Both the position numbers and the translations under genes were made by a program. Of a DNA stretch of 64,000 bases, positions 1 through 9,406 are shown piece after piece; positions within the stretch are counted from its first letter, which is position 1, and every line of letters begins with the position of its first letter. The notes under the pieces are model-generated. The model made no database searches and was not told the origin of the DNA. It was given only the letters and a program-made list of their open reading frames with translations. The DNA comes from Thermoflavifilum thermophilum (lineage in GTDB: Bacteria > Bacteroidota > Bacteroidia > Chitinophagales > Chitinophagaceae), in the NCBI RefSeq assembly GCF_900116565.1, contig NZ_FPCJ01000001.1:2166540-2230539 (forward strand), written 5' to 3'.

Positions 1-525
1 TTTGGCCTCGATTACCACTTCCACGGCTTCTTCACCCAGTTTCTGGGCAATTCGGTTGATGCCCTGGGCAAATAATCGCGCTGTATAGGAATTTTCCGGC
101 CGGCGGTGTTTGCGATCCCGAATTACATTTTCCAGATGTTCCAGAAAATTATCTGAAACATTGGGCTCATTGAAGCAAGTGTCGGCACCGGTGTGGCAAA
201 CGGCTCCGAGCGGGCGAACCTTCACCAGGATGGCATCCTGATCACAATCGGTGCGTATTTCTTCTACCATCAACAGATGGCCGCTTTCTTCGCCCTTCAT
301 CCACAGGCGTTGTTTGGAGCGGCTATAGAAAGTGACGCGTTTATCTTTAATAGTTCTGTCGAGTGCTTCCCGGTTCATGTAGCCCAGCATCAGCACGCGG
401 CGGGTATGGATATCCTGAATGATGGCGGGTACCAGTCCATCGGGAAACTTATCGAAATTTATCTGCAAATCCGTTTCTGTGAATTCCTGCATGACACGCT
501 GCTGTTGGGTTACCGTTTCATTCAT
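1..525 (-). CDS. hisIE: HisIE, phosphoribosyl-AMP cyclohydrolase / phosphoribosyl-ATP pyrophosphatase (3' end cut by window)
   Basis: Performs the second and third steps of histidine synthesis in the cytoplasm: pyrophosphate removal from PR-ATP and ring opening of PR-AMP. The frame is open from an ATG at 525 to the left edge (175 codons). A HisIE is usually about 200 residues, so roughly 25 C-terminal residues are missing. The N-terminal half shows the HisI signature with Cys/His/Asp ligands around 'GAVCHTGADTCF'. The C-terminal half starts with the HisE-type 'FLEHLENVIRDRK' and reaches 'KLGEEAVEVVIEAK' at the edge. It lies 21 nt behind hisF and is the last visible gene of the his-trp-his transcription unit. 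A second in-frame ATG at 492 is a possible but less likely start. Confidence 0.93.
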   Translation of the reverse strand, partial: MNETVTQQQRVMQEFTETDLQINFDKFPDGLVPAIIQDIHTRRVLMLGYMNREALDRTIKDKRVTFYSRSKQRLWMKGEESGHLLMVEEIRTDCDQDAILVKVRPLGAVCHTGADTCFNEPNVSDNFLEHLENVIRDRKHRRPENSYTARLFAQGINRIAQKLGEEAVEVVIEAK

Positions 526-546
526 ACCATAAAGGTAAGCAAAAAC

Positions 547-1302
547 TCAATCTCTGACGGGAATACCGTTTTGTTTTAAAAAAGCTTTCAGTTCGGGGAT
601 GCTGATTTCACCGAAATGAAAGATGCTGGCTGCAAGGGCTGCATCGGCATGGGCTTGCTGGAATACATCGAGAAAATGCTGCATGGTACCGGCTCCGCCT
701 GAGGCAATAATCGGCACGGGCAGGGTAGTGGCCAATTCACGGGTAAGATCCAGGGCAAAACCTTGTTTGGCACCATCATGGCTCATGGAAGTAAGCAGAA
801 TTTCACCTGCGCCGCGGTCAACCACTTCATGGGCCCAGTGAACAGCGCGCGTTTGGGTGCGGATGCGTCCTCCGTTCAGATACACCCACCAGTCGTTTTC
901 TTCAAATTTGGTGTCAATAGCCACCACTACACACTGAGAGCCAAACAGGCGAGCCAGTTCATCGATCAATGCCGGGTTGCGATAAGCAGCTGTATTGACA
1001 GAAATCTTATCGGCACCGGCGTTTAGCAGGGTATGCACGTCTTCGGCCGTGCTGATGCCGCCTCCTACGGTAAATGGAATCGAAATATGATGGGCAATTT
1101 GCCTGACCAGTTCTGCAAAGGTTTTTCTTTGTTCATGGGTGGCGGTGATGTCGAGAAACACCAGCTCATCAGCCCCTTCTGCAGCATAGCGGGCTCCCAG
1201 CTCAACCGGATCGCCAGCATCGCGGATATTTTCAAAATAAATTCCCTTTACGGTCCGTCCGTCTTTGATGTCCAGACAGGGAATGATGCGTTTGGTTAGC
1301 AT
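547..1302 (-). CDS. hisF: HisF, imidazole glycerol phosphate synthase cyclase subunit
   Basis: Barrel subunit of IGP synthase. It uses ammonia delivered by HisH to turn PRFAR into imidazole glycerol phosphate and AICAR. The 251 aa length is normal for the family. The catalytic aspartates are at D11 ('PCLDIKDGR') and D130 ('[11 protein letters not shown]'). The phosphate-binding 'TVGGGIST' and 'ASGGAGTM' loops of the (beta/alpha)8 fold are visible. It starts with ATG 50 nt behind hisA and is followed after 21 nt by hisIE, so it belongs to the distal his segment lying downstream of the trp genes. Confidence 0.97.
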   Translation of the reverse strand: MLTKRIIPCLDIKDGRTVKGIYFENIRDAGDPVELGARYAAEGADELVFLDITATHEQRKTFAELVRQIAHHISIPFTVGGGISTAEDVHTLLNAGADKISVNTAAYRNPALIDELARLFGSQCVVVAIDTKFEENDWWVYLNGGRIRTQTRAVHWAHEVVDRGAGEILLTSMSHDGAKQGFALDLTRELATTLPVPIIASGGAGTMQHFLDVFQQAHADAALAASIFHFGEISIPELKAFLKQNGIPVRD

Positions 1303-1352
1303 GATGGTTTGCTTTTCTCCTCAATCAAATCTAAAATGCTTGCTTCTATCTG

Positions 1353-2096
1353 TCAGCTTATGCCTTGTTCGGGTTGTTTTTGCTTCTTCCATTCCTCCAG
1401 CGATATTTTTCCTTCGTAAATAGCTTTGCCCACGATCACGCCTTTCAGGCCAATTTGTTCCAGTCGTTTTATATCTTCCATGGATTGCACCCCTCCGCTG
1501 GCAATGAGGTGGATATCGGGCAAAGCTTTCAGAATTTGGGAATATAATTCAAATGCTGGTCCCTGCAGCATGCCATCGCGCTCCACATCGGTACAAAACA
1601 CCTGTTTAACACCCATCTGTAGCTGTTGTTGCAAGAATTCGACCACAGGTTTTGAAATGGTTTGTTGCCAGCCATGAATGGCAATATGATTATTCTTCAC
1701 GTCGGCTCCCAGCAAAAATTTGTCGGCACCAAACATATCCAGCCATTGCCTGAATAAGTCCGGCTCTCTGGCGGCCATGCTTCCCACCACTACCAGGCTT
1801 GCTCCGCTTTGCAAAGCACGCTTTACTTCTTCGGCAGTGGTAATACCACCTCCGAAGTCAATGACCAATGAAGTATGCCGGGCAATGCGTTCCAGCACTT
1901 CCCAGTTTTTTACTTTTCGCTCCCGGGCCCCATCCAGATCCACCAGATGAAGCCGGCGCAGACCGGAGGCTTCAAACAAACGCGCTACTTCCAGCGGATC
2001 AGGGCTGTAAACTTTTTGCTGCTGGTAGTCGCCCCGCGTGAGCCTCACACATTGCCCGTTGATGATATCAATAGCTGGAATGAGTTCTATCGGCAT
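1353..2096 (-). CDS. hisA: HisA, ProFAR isomerase
   Basis: Catalyses the Amadori rearrangement of ProFAR to PRFAR in histidine synthesis. The 247 aa product has the HisA barrel. D10 lies in 'IPAIDIINGQCVRL' and the second catalytic Asp is near D132 ('LLGADVKN'). Phosphate loops are 'DFGGGI' and 'ASGGV'. A separate trpF is present at 4774-5421, so this is not a dual PriA-type isomerase doing both jobs. It is spaced 13 nt behind hisH and 50 nt ahead of hisF. Confidence 0.97.
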   Translation of the reverse strand: MPIELIPAIDIINGQCVRLTRGDYQQQKVYSPDPLEVARLFEASGLRRLHLVDLDGARERKVKNWEVLERIARHTSLVIDFGGGITTAEEVKRALQSGASLVVVGSMAAREPDLFRQWLDMFGADKFLLGADVKNNHIAIHGWQQTISKPVVEFLQQQLQMGVKQVFCTDVERDGMLQGPAFELYSQILKALPDIHLIASGGVQSMEDIKRLEQIGLKGVIVGKAIYEGKISLEEWKKQKQPEQGIS

Positions 2097-2109
2097 ACTC
2101 AGGTTTCGC

Positions 2110-2700
2110 TTAGCTCAAATGAATGAAATTTCTCAAAATCCGTTCTCCCACTTCGGCGGATTTTTCAGGATGAAACTGCACAGCATAAAAATGATCGCGC
2201 TGTATGGCAGCGCTGTAAGTTATGCCGTAGGAAGCTGCAGCAATGGTATAGGCACAGCAGGGCACGTAATAACTGTGCACAAAGTACACATAAGCTCCGT
2301 CTTTCACACCCTCAAACAGGGGAGAATGCAGTTGGGTAATCTGGTTCCACCCGATTTGAGGCACTTTCAATCCGCCTTCGGATGAAAATTTTTTCACTTC
2401 TTCCGGAAAAATATCCAGACAGGGAGTGTTGTTTTCTTCTGAGTAACGCGCCATCAGTTGCATGCCCAGGCAGATGCCCAGCACAGGCTGGGTAAGCGAA
2501 CGGATAACTTCATCCAGTTTTCGTGCTTTGAGATAGGACATAGCCGAACTGGCTTCACCCACGCCCGGGAAAATGACCCGGTCAGCCGAACGGATGATAC
2601 GGGCGTTGTCCGTGACATGCGCACGATAACCCATTCTTTCCAGTGCAAACAGCACCGATTGAATATTTCCGGCGTGATAACGAATGACAGCAATTTCCAT
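2110..2700 (-). CDS. hisH: HisH, imidazole glycerol phosphate synthase glutaminase subunit
   Basis: Class I glutamine amidotransferase that supplies ammonia to HisF. The 196 aa product carries the triad as C77 ('GICLGMQ'), H177 and E179 ('FHPEKS'). The longest frame begins two codons earlier at a TTG, but the ATG at 2700 ('MEIAVIRY') gives the usual HisH N-terminus and is preferred. It starts only 11 nt after the trpA stop codon. There is thus no room for a separate promoter between the last trp gene and the resumed his genes, and this junction is the 3' border of the trp cassette. Confidence 0.96.
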   Translation of the reverse strand: MEIAVIRYHAGNIQSVLFALERMGYRAHVTDNARIIRSADRVIFPGVGEASSAMSYLKARKLDEVIRSLTQPVLGICLGMQLMARYSEENNTPCLDIFPEEVKKFSSEGGLKVPQIGWNQITQLHSPLFEGVKDGAYVYFVHSYYVPCCAYTIAAASYGITYSAAIQRDHFYAVQFHPEKSAEVGERILRNFIHLS

Positions 2701-2711
2701 GTACAAACAAC

Positions 2712-3506
2712 TTAAGATGCAGCATGCACGGGGTTATCAGATAAAATTTGTTGTACAAAATCCTTTGTGGCCTGTTCAATATCTGCAGCCTGTTGCAGCA
2801 CGCGAATATAGGCACTTCCGATGACGGCCCCGCGGCTATGCCTGCAGGCCTGCAGAAAGCTTTCATGGTCGTGGATACCAAAACCCACCAGGAAAGGATT
2901 TTTCAGCTGCATGGCTTCGATGCGCTGGAAGTAAGGTTGTAGGCTGGATAAATCTTTTTTCTTTCCGGTAGTGGATGAAGACGAGACCACATACAGAAAG
3001 CCGCTGCTGGCTTCGTCGAGCTGGCGGATACGCGCATCGGAAGTTTCCGGAGTAATCAAAAAGCTGAAATGAATGCCGGTGGATTTGCACAAAGGCTCCA
3101 GATCCTGCCTGAATTCGTCCAGCGGCAGATCGGGCAGAATCAATCCATCAATACCGGTTTCGGTACATTTTTCAAAAAAACGTTCCAGCCCGAATTGGAG
3201 GACGACGTTCAGATAACCAAACAGAATCAAAGGCAGGTGAACTTCTCTTCGGATATCGTGCAACTGTTCAAACAGCAGGCGCAGCGACATGCCGTTATCC
3301 AATGCCTGTTTGCTGCTTTGCTGAATCACCGGGCCATCGGCCAGGGGGTCGGAAAACGGAATGCCGATTTCTACCATATCGGCGCCGGCCTGTTGCAAAG
3401 CAAGCAGGATGCGTCGGGTATCCTGCAGCCTGGGGAATCCGGCAGTAAAATAAATGGTGAGAATCTTTTCCTTTTTTTGGGCAAATAAGCTGTCAATACG
3501 GTTCAT
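2712..3506 (-). CDS. trpA: TrpA, tryptophan synthase alpha chain
   Basis: Cleaves indole-3-glycerol phosphate to indole and glyceraldehyde-3-phosphate and channels indole to TrpB. The product is 264 aa. The catalytic pair is visible as E46 ('VEIGIPFSDP') and D57 ('LADGPVIQ'), three residues before the Salmonella numbering because of a short N-terminus. It begins 23 nt after trpB and ends 11 nt before hisH. It is the last gene of the trp cassette. Confidence 0.97.
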   Translation of the reverse strand: MNRIDSLFAQKKEKILTIYFTAGFPRLQDTRRILLALQQAGADMVEIGIPFSDPLADGPVIQQSSKQALDNGMSLRLLFEQLHDIRREVHLPLILFGYLNVVLQFGLERFFEKCTETGIDGLILPDLPLDEFRQDLEPLCKSTGIHFSFLITPETSDARIRQLDEASSGFLYVVSSSSTTGKKKDLSSLQPYFQRIEAMQLKNPFLVGFGIHDHESFLQACRHSRGAVIGSAYIRVLQQAADIEQATKDFVQQILSDNPVHAAS

Positions 3507-3529
3507 GGCTCATTTCATTCAATACCTGT

Positions 3530-4804
3530 TCAGGAATAAGGTTCAGTGGTTGTGGGGTTGTCATCAGCCGGCAGAAAACGCAGGTAGGTTTCCATATCCT
3601 TGTCGCCCCTGCCGCTGAGGCAAACCACTACCACATGTTCGGGTTTCAGTTGCAGGTCTTTCAGTTTGGCCAGGGCGTGGGCGCTTTCCAGGGCCGGGAT
3701 GATGCCTTCAAGCCGGGTAAGTTCAAATGCAGCATCGAGTGCTTCCTGGTCGGTAGCGCTGAGGTAAATGGCCCGGCCTGTAGCATGCAGGTAAGCATGG
3801 ATGGGGCCGACGCCGGGATAGTCGAGCCCGGCCGAAATGGAATGAGGTTCTATGATCTGTCCGTCTTCGGTTTGCATGAGCAGGGTTTTGCTTCCATGAA
3901 TCACGCCTGGTCGGCCCAGGGCGATGGTAGCTGCTGTATATCCGCTTGTCAGTCCCTTGCCGGCGGCTTCCACGCCTATAAGCTGCACGGATACGTGATC
4001 CAGAAAGTGGTAAAAACTCCCGGCGGCATTGCTGCCACCGCCCACACAGGCCACCACATGGGTTGGCAATTCAGAGCCGGTTTCTGCCTGCAGTTGCTGC
4101 TTGATTTCTGCGCTTATTACGGACTGGAAGCGAGCCACCATATCGGGATAGGGATGTGGTCCCACCACCGATCCGATGATATAGTGCGTATCTTCCGGGT
4201 GATTGACCCAGTCGCGGATAGCCTCGTTGGTAGCATCTTTGAGGGTACGGCTGCCGCTCATAGCCGGCACCACTTTGGCGCCCAGCATGCGCATGCGGGC
4301 TACATTGGGAGCCTGCCGCTGCATATCCACTTCACCCATATACACCACGCATTCCATTCCCATCAGCGCGCACACGGTGGCGGTGGCCACGCCGTGTTGT
4401 CCGGCTCCGGTTTCGGCAATGATGCGCTTTTTGCCCAGGCGCTTGGCCAGCAGAATTTGACCAATAGTATTGTTGATTTTATGGGCTCCGGTATGATTCA
4501 AATCTTCCCGTTTCAGATAGATGCGGGTTTGGTATTTTTCGGACAGGCGACGGGCAAAATAAAGCGGGGAAGGCCGGCCTACATAATCACGGAGCAGGCG
4601 GCCGAATTCTTCCTGAAAATCGGCCGAATTCATGATATCCAGGTATTTTTCCCGGAGTTCGGCTACATTGCGATAAAGCATTTCCGGAATGAAAGCCCCG
4701 CCAAACTCGCCATAGTAGCCTTTTTCATTAACCTGGTACTGACCGGGTCTTGCCAGCCGCAGGACAGAAGGAGCTATACCTCCGACACGATATTCAATTG
4801 ACAT
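3530..4804 (-). CDS. trpB: TrpB, tryptophan synthase beta chain
   Basis: PLP enzyme that condenses indole with serine to make tryptophan. The PLP lysine is K109 in '[10 protein letters not shown]', and the glycine-rich phosphate loop is 'CVGGGSNA'. At 424 aa it is longer than the usual ~395, because about 22 residues precede the standard '[14 protein letters not shown]' start. No ATG or GTG lies nearer that motif, so the ATG at 4804 is accepted. The gene therefore overlaps the end of trpF by 31 nt, which suggests translational coupling. This is the standard TrpB1 type, since trpA is adjacent. Confidence 0.97.
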   Translation of the reverse strand: MSIEYRVGGIAPSVLRLARPGQYQVNEKGYYGEFGGAFIPEMLYRNVAELREKYLDIMNSADFQEEFGRLLRDYVGRPSPLYFARRLSEKYQTRIYLKREDLNHTGAHKINNTIGQILLAKRLGKKRIIAETGAGQHGVATATVCALMGMECVVYMGEVDMQRQAPNVARMRMLGAKVVPAMSGSRTLKDATNEAIRDWVNHPEDTHYIIGSVVGPHPYPDMVARFQSVISAEIKQQLQAETGSELPTHVVACVGGGSNAAGSFYHFLDHVSVQLIGVEAAGKGLTSGYTAATIALGRPGVIHGSKTLLMQTEDGQIIEPHSISAGLDYPGVGPIHAYLHATGRAIYLSATDQEALDAAFELTRLEGIIPALESAHALAKLKDLQLKPEHVVVVCLSGRGDKDMETYLRFLPADDNPTTTEPYS

Positions 4805-5421
4805 ATGAATTGTTTGATGCGTTCAAAATCTTTTATGCCGGGAGCCGTTTCAAACCGGCTGTTGATATCCACGGCGTAGAGCTGCGGATGCTGCAGTGAA
4901 AGAATCTCATGCGCATGTTCGGGTCCAATACCTCCGCTCAGAAAAAACGGAACCGAACCCTGATAGGCATGTAACAGCTGCCAGTCAAAACGTTTGCCGG
5001 TGCCTCCTTTTTGTTGGGATGCTGTGTCAAACAAAAAGTAATCACAACTTGCCTCGTACGGCCGGGTGTCGGGAAATCCTTCGCCGGAAACAGGGAACAC
5101 CTTGATGATTTTCAGGCCCTGTTTGCGCAATTCGTGGCAAAAAGCAGGGGATTCCTCACCATGTAGCTGAACCATTTGCAGGCCGTAAGCATTTACTACC
5201 TGCAGGATTTCATCGTAAGAAGCGTTTACAAAAACACCCACCTTTTGGATGTTTCCCTGATACGACCGTGTATGGGCCGCCTGCTGATGCGGGAGAATAC
5301 AGCGGGGTGATTTCGGATAAAAAATCATCCCGGCAAAATCCACACCCATGGCCTCCAGCCGGTGGAGCTCATCCAGCCTCGCCAGACCACACACCTTGAT
5401 ATGGAGCTTACCGCTATGCAT
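4774..5421 (-). CDS. trpF: TrpF, phosphoribosylanthranilate isomerase
   Basis: Isomerises phosphoribosylanthranilate to CdRP, the third step of tryptophan synthesis. With the ATG at 5421 the product is 215 aa and begins '[13 protein letters not shown]'. This places the catalytic Cys at C11 and the catalytic Asp at D132 ('FLFDTASQ'). The frame is open further upstream, but that part overlaps trpC and has no family match. The start overlaps the trpC stop by 8 nt, and the end overlaps trpB by 31 nt. Confidence 0.95.
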   Translation of the reverse strand: MHSGKLHIKVCGLARLDELHRLEAMGVDFAGMIFYPKSPRCILPHQQAAHTRSYQGNIQKVGVFVNASYDEILQVVNAYGLQMVQLHGEESPAFCHELRKQGLKIIKVFPVSGEGFPDTRPYEASCDYFLFDTASQQKGGTGKRFDWQLLHAYQGSVPFFLSGGIGPEHAHEILSLQHPQLYAVDINSRFETAPGIKDFERIKQFICQLNIVSEV

Positions 5422-6217
5422 GGGTTGCCGTTTGTTGAAGTTGCAGAATAAATGACTGGAAAGCCTGTACAGGGTCCGGCTGATGCATGAAACGTTCGCC
5501 AATGAGAAATCCCTTGCATCCGGCCTGGCGCAGAGAAGCAATGATCTGTGGATCGTGAATGCCGCTTTCAGCAATCACTGGCGTACCCGGGGGCGCGCAT
5601 TGCACCAGCTCAAACGAACGATTCAGATCCACTTCAAATGTTCTCAGATCGCGATTGTTGATGCCTATCAGATCCACATCTGCACACCACTTATCGAGTT
5701 GTTCCCGGCTATGCACTTCCATCAGCACTTCCAGCCCCAGCTCATGGGCAAGTGCCGAAAGTGATTGAATGGTTTTTTTATCCAGGCATTCGGCAATCAG
5801 CAATATCACATCGGCACCCAGCGCTTTGGCTTCGTAAACCTGATAGGGATCTATGATAAAATCCTTCCGCAGCAGAGGAATGGAAACCTGTGCACGCGCC
5901 ATCATCAGGTCTTCTCCCGATCCGCCGAAGAAAGTCATATCGGTAAGGATGCTCAACGCTGCTGCCCCATGCTGTGCGTAGCCGGTAACGATTTGTTCCA
6001 GCGTGCGGGTAGAAGCAAAATATCCTTTTGAAGGCGATTTGCGTTTGTGTTCAGCGATTATGCCGCTGCTGAAAGGCCGCAAAAGTGCCTGTTTCAGCGA
6101 AAAGCAGGTTCGTTTGAATGCTGGAATTTGTTGCAGCACAGCAAGCGGAAATGCCTGTTGCTTAATGGCCAGCTCCCGATGTTTGTGGGCGATAATCGTA
6201 TCCAGAATGAATGCCAT
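5414..6217 (-). CDS. trpC: TrpC, indole-3-glycerol phosphate synthase
   Basis: Ring-closing decarboxylase that makes indole-3-glycerol phosphate. The 267 aa product (ATG at 6217, 'MAFILDTIIAHK') has the IGPS motif 'IAEHKRKSPSKG' with E56, K58 and K62. Further motifs are 'LLRKDFIIDPYQVYEAKALGA' and 'IGINNRDLRTF'. It is monofunctional, not fused to TrpF. The upstream open extension runs into trpD and is rejected. It starts 20 nt after trpD. Confidence 0.96.
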   Translation of the reverse strand: MAFILDTIIAHKHRELAIKQQAFPLAVLQQIPAFKRTCFSLKQALLRPFSSGIIAEHKRKSPSKGYFASTRTLEQIVTGYAQHGAAALSILTDMTFFGGSGEDLMMARAQVSIPLLRKDFIIDPYQVYEAKALGADVILLIAECLDKKTIQSLSALAHELGLEVLMEVHSREQLDKWCADVDLIGINNRDLRTFEVDLNRSFELVQCAPPGTPVIAESGIHDPQIIASLRQAGCKGFLIGERFMHQPDPVQAFQSFILQLQQTATHA

Positions 6218-6237
6218 TGTTTGCAAGTTAAACAGAA

Positions 6238-7236
6238 TCAATTTTTTTGCATGTCGAGCAAGGTTTGCAAAGCCCGATAACCGGCACCGCTTTCCAATGA
6301 TTCCACTGCTGCCTGATAACATTCTTCATAATTCGGATAAGCTCCACAGCAATACAATCCCATAGCAGCATTGGCCAGTACTACGGCATGTTGCGCCCAG
6401 CTGCCTTCTCCTTTGAGGATTTTTACAAACATCTTCACCGATTCTTGTACAGAACCACCACCATACAGGTCGATAGCATGTACAGCCCGTTTGCCCAAAG
6501 CCTCAGGCGTATACAGTTGCTGGCCTTCCTGGGTAATCACCATGGTATCGCTGGTCAGCGAAATTTCATCATATCCGTCCAGGCTATGGATGATGGCATA
6601 CCGCTTATCTGTTTGCTGATACAAATAATGATAGGTGCGGGCCAGCTCCAGGTTGTACACGCCGATGAACTGATAAGCCGGCATGGCCGGATTGACCAAA
6701 GGACCCAGCAGATTGAAGAAGGTGCGAACACCCAGTTGCTTGCGCACATTGGCCACATTTTTCAGAGCAGGATGAAACAAAGGGGCATGCAGAAAGCAGA
6801 TATTTGCCTTATCGAGCTCCCGCCTCAGTGCATCCACATCGTTTTTCAGTTTGTAGCCTAAAGCCTCCATCACGTTTGATGCACCGGTGATGGAAGAAAC
6901 GCCGTAATTGCCATGCTTGGCCACTTTTTGACCGGCACCCGCCACCAGAAAGCAGGAAAGGGTAGAAATATTAAACGTATTCTTTCCATCACCGCCTGTA
7001 CCCACGATGTCCAGCACAGGAATGCCATCCAGATCCACACGTAAACACAGTTCCAGCAGGGCTTCCCGAAATCCAGCCAATTCTTCAACCGTAATGCTGC
7101 GCATCAAAAAGACGGTCATAAAAGCCGCCAGCTCACTTTCATTATAAGCTCCTTTTGAAATATTGATGAGGATCTCCCTGGCTGTGGCCCTGTCCAGGGT
7201 TTTGTGGTCAAACAAGTATTGCAGAATTTGTTTCAT
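6238..7236 (-). CDS. trpD: TrpD, anthranilate phosphoribosyltransferase
   Basis: Transfers phosphoribosyl from PRPP to anthranilate. The 332 aa product shows the PRPP-binding 'GTGGDGKNTFNIST' loop at about residues 79-92, followed by 'KHGNYGVSS'. It is not fused to a glutaminase, because trpG is a separate gene 41 nt upstream. PRPP is also the substrate of HisG in the same cluster. Confidence 0.97.
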   Translation of the reverse strand: MKQILQYLFDHKTLDRATAREILINISKGAYNESELAAFMTVFLMRSITVEELAGFREALLELCLRVDLDGIPVLDIVGTGGDGKNTFNISTLSCFLVAGAGQKVAKHGNYGVSSITGASNVMEALGYKLKNDVDALRRELDKANICFLHAPLFHPALKNVANVRKQLGVRTFFNLLGPLVNPAMPAYQFIGVYNLELARTYHYLYQQTDKRYAIIHSLDGYDEISLTSDTMVITQEGQQLYTPEALGKRAVHAIDLYGGGSVQESVKMFVKILKGEGSWAQHAVVLANAAMGLYCCGAYPNYEECYQAAVESLESGAGYRALQTLLDMQKN

Positions 7237-7277
7237 GGTAACAGATCATTTTTGAAATAAACCATCATGTATGTCCA

Positions 7278-7847
7278 TCAGCTATTCAGCCAGTTGGCGA
7301 TCATGTTTTCTCCCTCAGGCGTAAGCACGCTTTCCGGATGGAACTGTACGCCCGTGAGGTCCAGTTGTTTGTGGCGCAATCCCATGATATATTGTTCATC
7401 ATCGCGCGCAGTAATCTCCAGGCAATCCGGCAATCCGGCTTCGTCTACCACCCAGGAATGATAGCGGCCAGCCTGAATGATGTCGGGCAAATGACGAAAT
7501 ATGGGAATCTCATGATTCAGGATATGCACAGGCGTGGCAATGCCATGATACACCTTGCTGAGATTGATAAGCCTGGCTCCGAAAGCCTCGCCAATAGCCT
7601 GGTGTCCCAGGCAAACACCTAAAATGGATTTGGATGCCGCGTATTCACGGATCAAGGGCAGCAGCAAACCAGCTTCCTGCGGAATACCGGGTCCGGGCGA
7701 AAGAATAATTTTATCGTAGCCGGCAACTTTTTCAAGTGGAATTTCATCATTCCGAAACACATCCACCGGATCGGTAGTCAGCTTGCGCACCAGATGCACC
7801 AGGTTGTAGGTAAATGAATCGTAATTATCAAACACCAGGATTCGCAT
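7278..7847 (-). CDS. trpG: TrpG/PabA, anthranilate synthase glutaminase subunit
   Basis: Class I glutaminase that supplies ammonia to TrpE. The 189 aa product has the triad C79 ('GVCLGHQ'), H170 and E172 ('FHPES'), plus the oxyanion 'SPGPG' loop. In many bacteria such a subunit also serves para-aminobenzoate synthesis; no pabB is in the window to test this. It starts 33 nt after trpE. Confidence 0.96.
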   Translation of the reverse strand: MRILVFDNYDSFTYNLVHLVRKLTTDPVDVFRNDEIPLEKVAGYDKIILSPGPGIPQEAGLLLPLIREYAASKSILGVCLGHQAIGEAFGARLINLSKVYHGIATPVHILNHEIPIFRHLPDIIQAGRYHSWVVDEAGLPDCLEITARDDEQYIMGLRHKQLDLTGVQFHPESVLTPEGENMIANWLNS

Positions 7848-7880
7848 ACACTTGCTTTTGGTAAATATGAATCAATTGTA

Positions 7881-9290
7881 TCAATAGGTTTGTTCGGCCA
7901 TTGCAATAGCTGTACGCAATGCATGCAGCTTGTTATGTACTTCCTGTACTTCAGCAGCCGGATTGGATTGAGCCACAATGCCAGCACCACCCCGGTAGTA
8001 AAGCGTATTGCCTTTGCTCAGCAGCGTGCGAATCATGATGGCGTGATTGAATTCGCCATTGAATCCCACAAAGCCAATGCATCCGCCATAGTAGCTGCGG
8101 GCCGATCGCTCATATTGGTCAATTAGTTGCATAGCCCGGTATTTCGGCGCACCGGATAGGGTGCCTGCCGGGAAAGTAGCTGCCAGCACAGCAAATGGAT
8201 TTGCCTGACCGTTGATATGACCGGTTACTTCGCTTACCAGATGAATCACATGCGAATAGTACTGCACCTTGCGATAGGAGGTTACCTGCACATCCTGCGC
8301 ATATCGGCTCAGGTCATTGCGGGCAAGATCCACCAGCATTACATGTTCAGCATTTTCTTTGGGATCTGCTTCGAGTTTACGGGCCAGCATTTCATCGGTC
8401 TGATCATCACCTGTGCGCCTGAAAGTGCCTGCTATGGGATGAATGGTTGCTTTGCCATTGCGGATGATGAGCTGCGATTCGGGCGAAGAGCCCATGAGGC
8501 GGTAATTCCCGTAATCAAAATAAAACAAATAGGGGGAAGGGTTAATAGAACGAAGTTGCCGGTACACATTGAATTCATCACCGCTAAATGACTGGGAAAA
8601 GCTGCGCGAAAGCACAATCTGAAAGACATCACCCCGATGGCAATGAGCAATGCCTTTTTCAACCATCTGCATATAATCTGCATCGCTCATATCGGCCTGT
8701 TCGGTGCCTTTCCGTTGAAAAGGATAAACGGGTACATCTTTTCTGCGAATCAGGGTCTCGATTTGTTCAAACTCGGAGGGAAGACCTTCTATTTGGTTTT
8801 CACACAAATACAGTTCATCTTTAAAATGATTGATGGCAATAACATATTGGTAAAAACGATAGCGCATAAAGGGAATCATAGATGCATCGGCAGGTGCATG
8901 GAGCTGGATGTTTTCAAAAAACTGTACCGCATCATAAGCTGTGTATCCAAACATGCCTTCCGTTACCGGTACGGGCGATTGGCCACTGAACTGAAATCGC
9001 TGCAAAAAGTTTTGAAACTCTTGCATCATTTGTTGCGGGTCTTTCACGCTATGGCGTTCGGGAGCTTCCAGCGGATATTTAAATTCAAATTCATGCAGAG
9101 AGCGCATTTCCATCCCGGCAATGGGTTGAATACAGATAAAGGAAAAACTGTTTTCCGCTGCATGGTAGTCGGTACTCTCCAGCAGGATGCTGCCCGGGTA
9201 ACGATCGCGGATGCGCAGGTAAATGCCTACGGGCGTAAAAACGTCTGCCAGCAGGCGTTTGGAACGGGTGCGAATCTGTACAGGTTTCAT
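7881..9290 (-). CDS. trpE: TrpE, anthranilate synthase component I
   Basis: Converts chorismate and ammonia to anthranilate, the committed step of tryptophan synthesis. The 469 aa product has the N-terminal feedback-binding 'LLESTD' motif near residue 35. The C-terminal chorismate-binding domain shows 'SSPES', 'PIAGTFRR' and 'ENAEHVMLVDLARND', with 'SGAPK' near the end. It is the first gene of the trp cassette. Its ATG lies about 108 nt after the leader peptide stop and 34 nt beyond the attenuator hairpin (9325-9360), so its transcription should depend on tryptophanyl-tRNA charging. Confidence 0.97.
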   Translation of the reverse strand: MKPVQIRTRSKRLLADVFTPVGIYLRIRDRYPGSILLESTDYHAAENSFSFICIQPIAGMEMRSLHEFEFKYPLEAPERHSVKDPQQMMQEFQNFLQRFQFSGQSPVPVTEGMFGYTAYDAVQFFENIQLHAPADASMIPFMRYRFYQYVIAINHFKDELYLCENQIEGLPSEFEQIETLIRRKDVPVYPFQRKGTEQADMSDADYMQMVEKGIAHCHRGDVFQIVLSRSFSQSFSGDEFNVYRQLRSINPSPYLFYFDYGNYRLMGSSPESQLIIRNGKATIHPIAGTFRRTGDDQTDEMLARKLEADPKENAEHVMLVDLARNDLSRYAQDVQVTSYRKVQYYSHVIHLVSEVTGHINGQANPFAVLAATFPAGTLSGAPKYRAMQLIDQYERSARSYYGGCIGFVGFNGEFNHAIMIRTLLSKGNTLYYRGGAGIVAQSNPAAEVQEVHNKLHALRTAIAMAEQTY

Positions 9291-9324
9291 ATCGAATGTT
9301 GTTTACATGTTTCGTAAAAGCCCT

Positions 9325-9360
9325 GAAACGAAGAAGGCCCGCTGTGATCAGCGAGCCTTC
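9325..9360 (-). terminator. trp attenuator terminator hairpin
   Basis: Read on the minus strand, arms at 9360-9349 (GAAGGCTCGCTG) and 9344-9333 (CAGCGGGCCTTC) form a 12-bp stem with one G-U pair and an ATCA loop, followed by TTCGTTTC. The stem is strong but the U-tract is poor, so termination may be partial. The 5' arm end, loop and 3' arm start (9351-9340) can instead pair with 9406-9394 in the leader, so the two folds exclude each other. This is the 3:4 hairpin of a leader-peptide attenuator. Confidence 0.8.
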
Positions 9361-9393
9361 CTTGCTTTAGAACTTTATGCATATACACAGGTG

Positions 9394-9406
9394 CTGAGTC
9401 ACAGCG
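9394..9406 (-). promoter_or_regulatory. trp antiterminator segment (2:3 pairing partner)
   Basis: The minus-strand segment CGCTGTGACTCAG spans the last two sense codons and the stop of the trp leader peptide. It pairs with CTGATCACAGCG at 9351-9340 with a single bulged C, giving 12 pairs. A ribosome finishing the leader would mask this segment and allow the terminator. A ribosome stalled at the Trp codons (9434-9426) would leave it free and prevent the terminator. Confidence 0.75.

Noticed and set aside
3635-4801. Plus-strand open frame of 388 codons opposite trpB
   Set aside because: Antisense shadow of a conserved gene; no recognisable domain and its composition follows the trpB codons.
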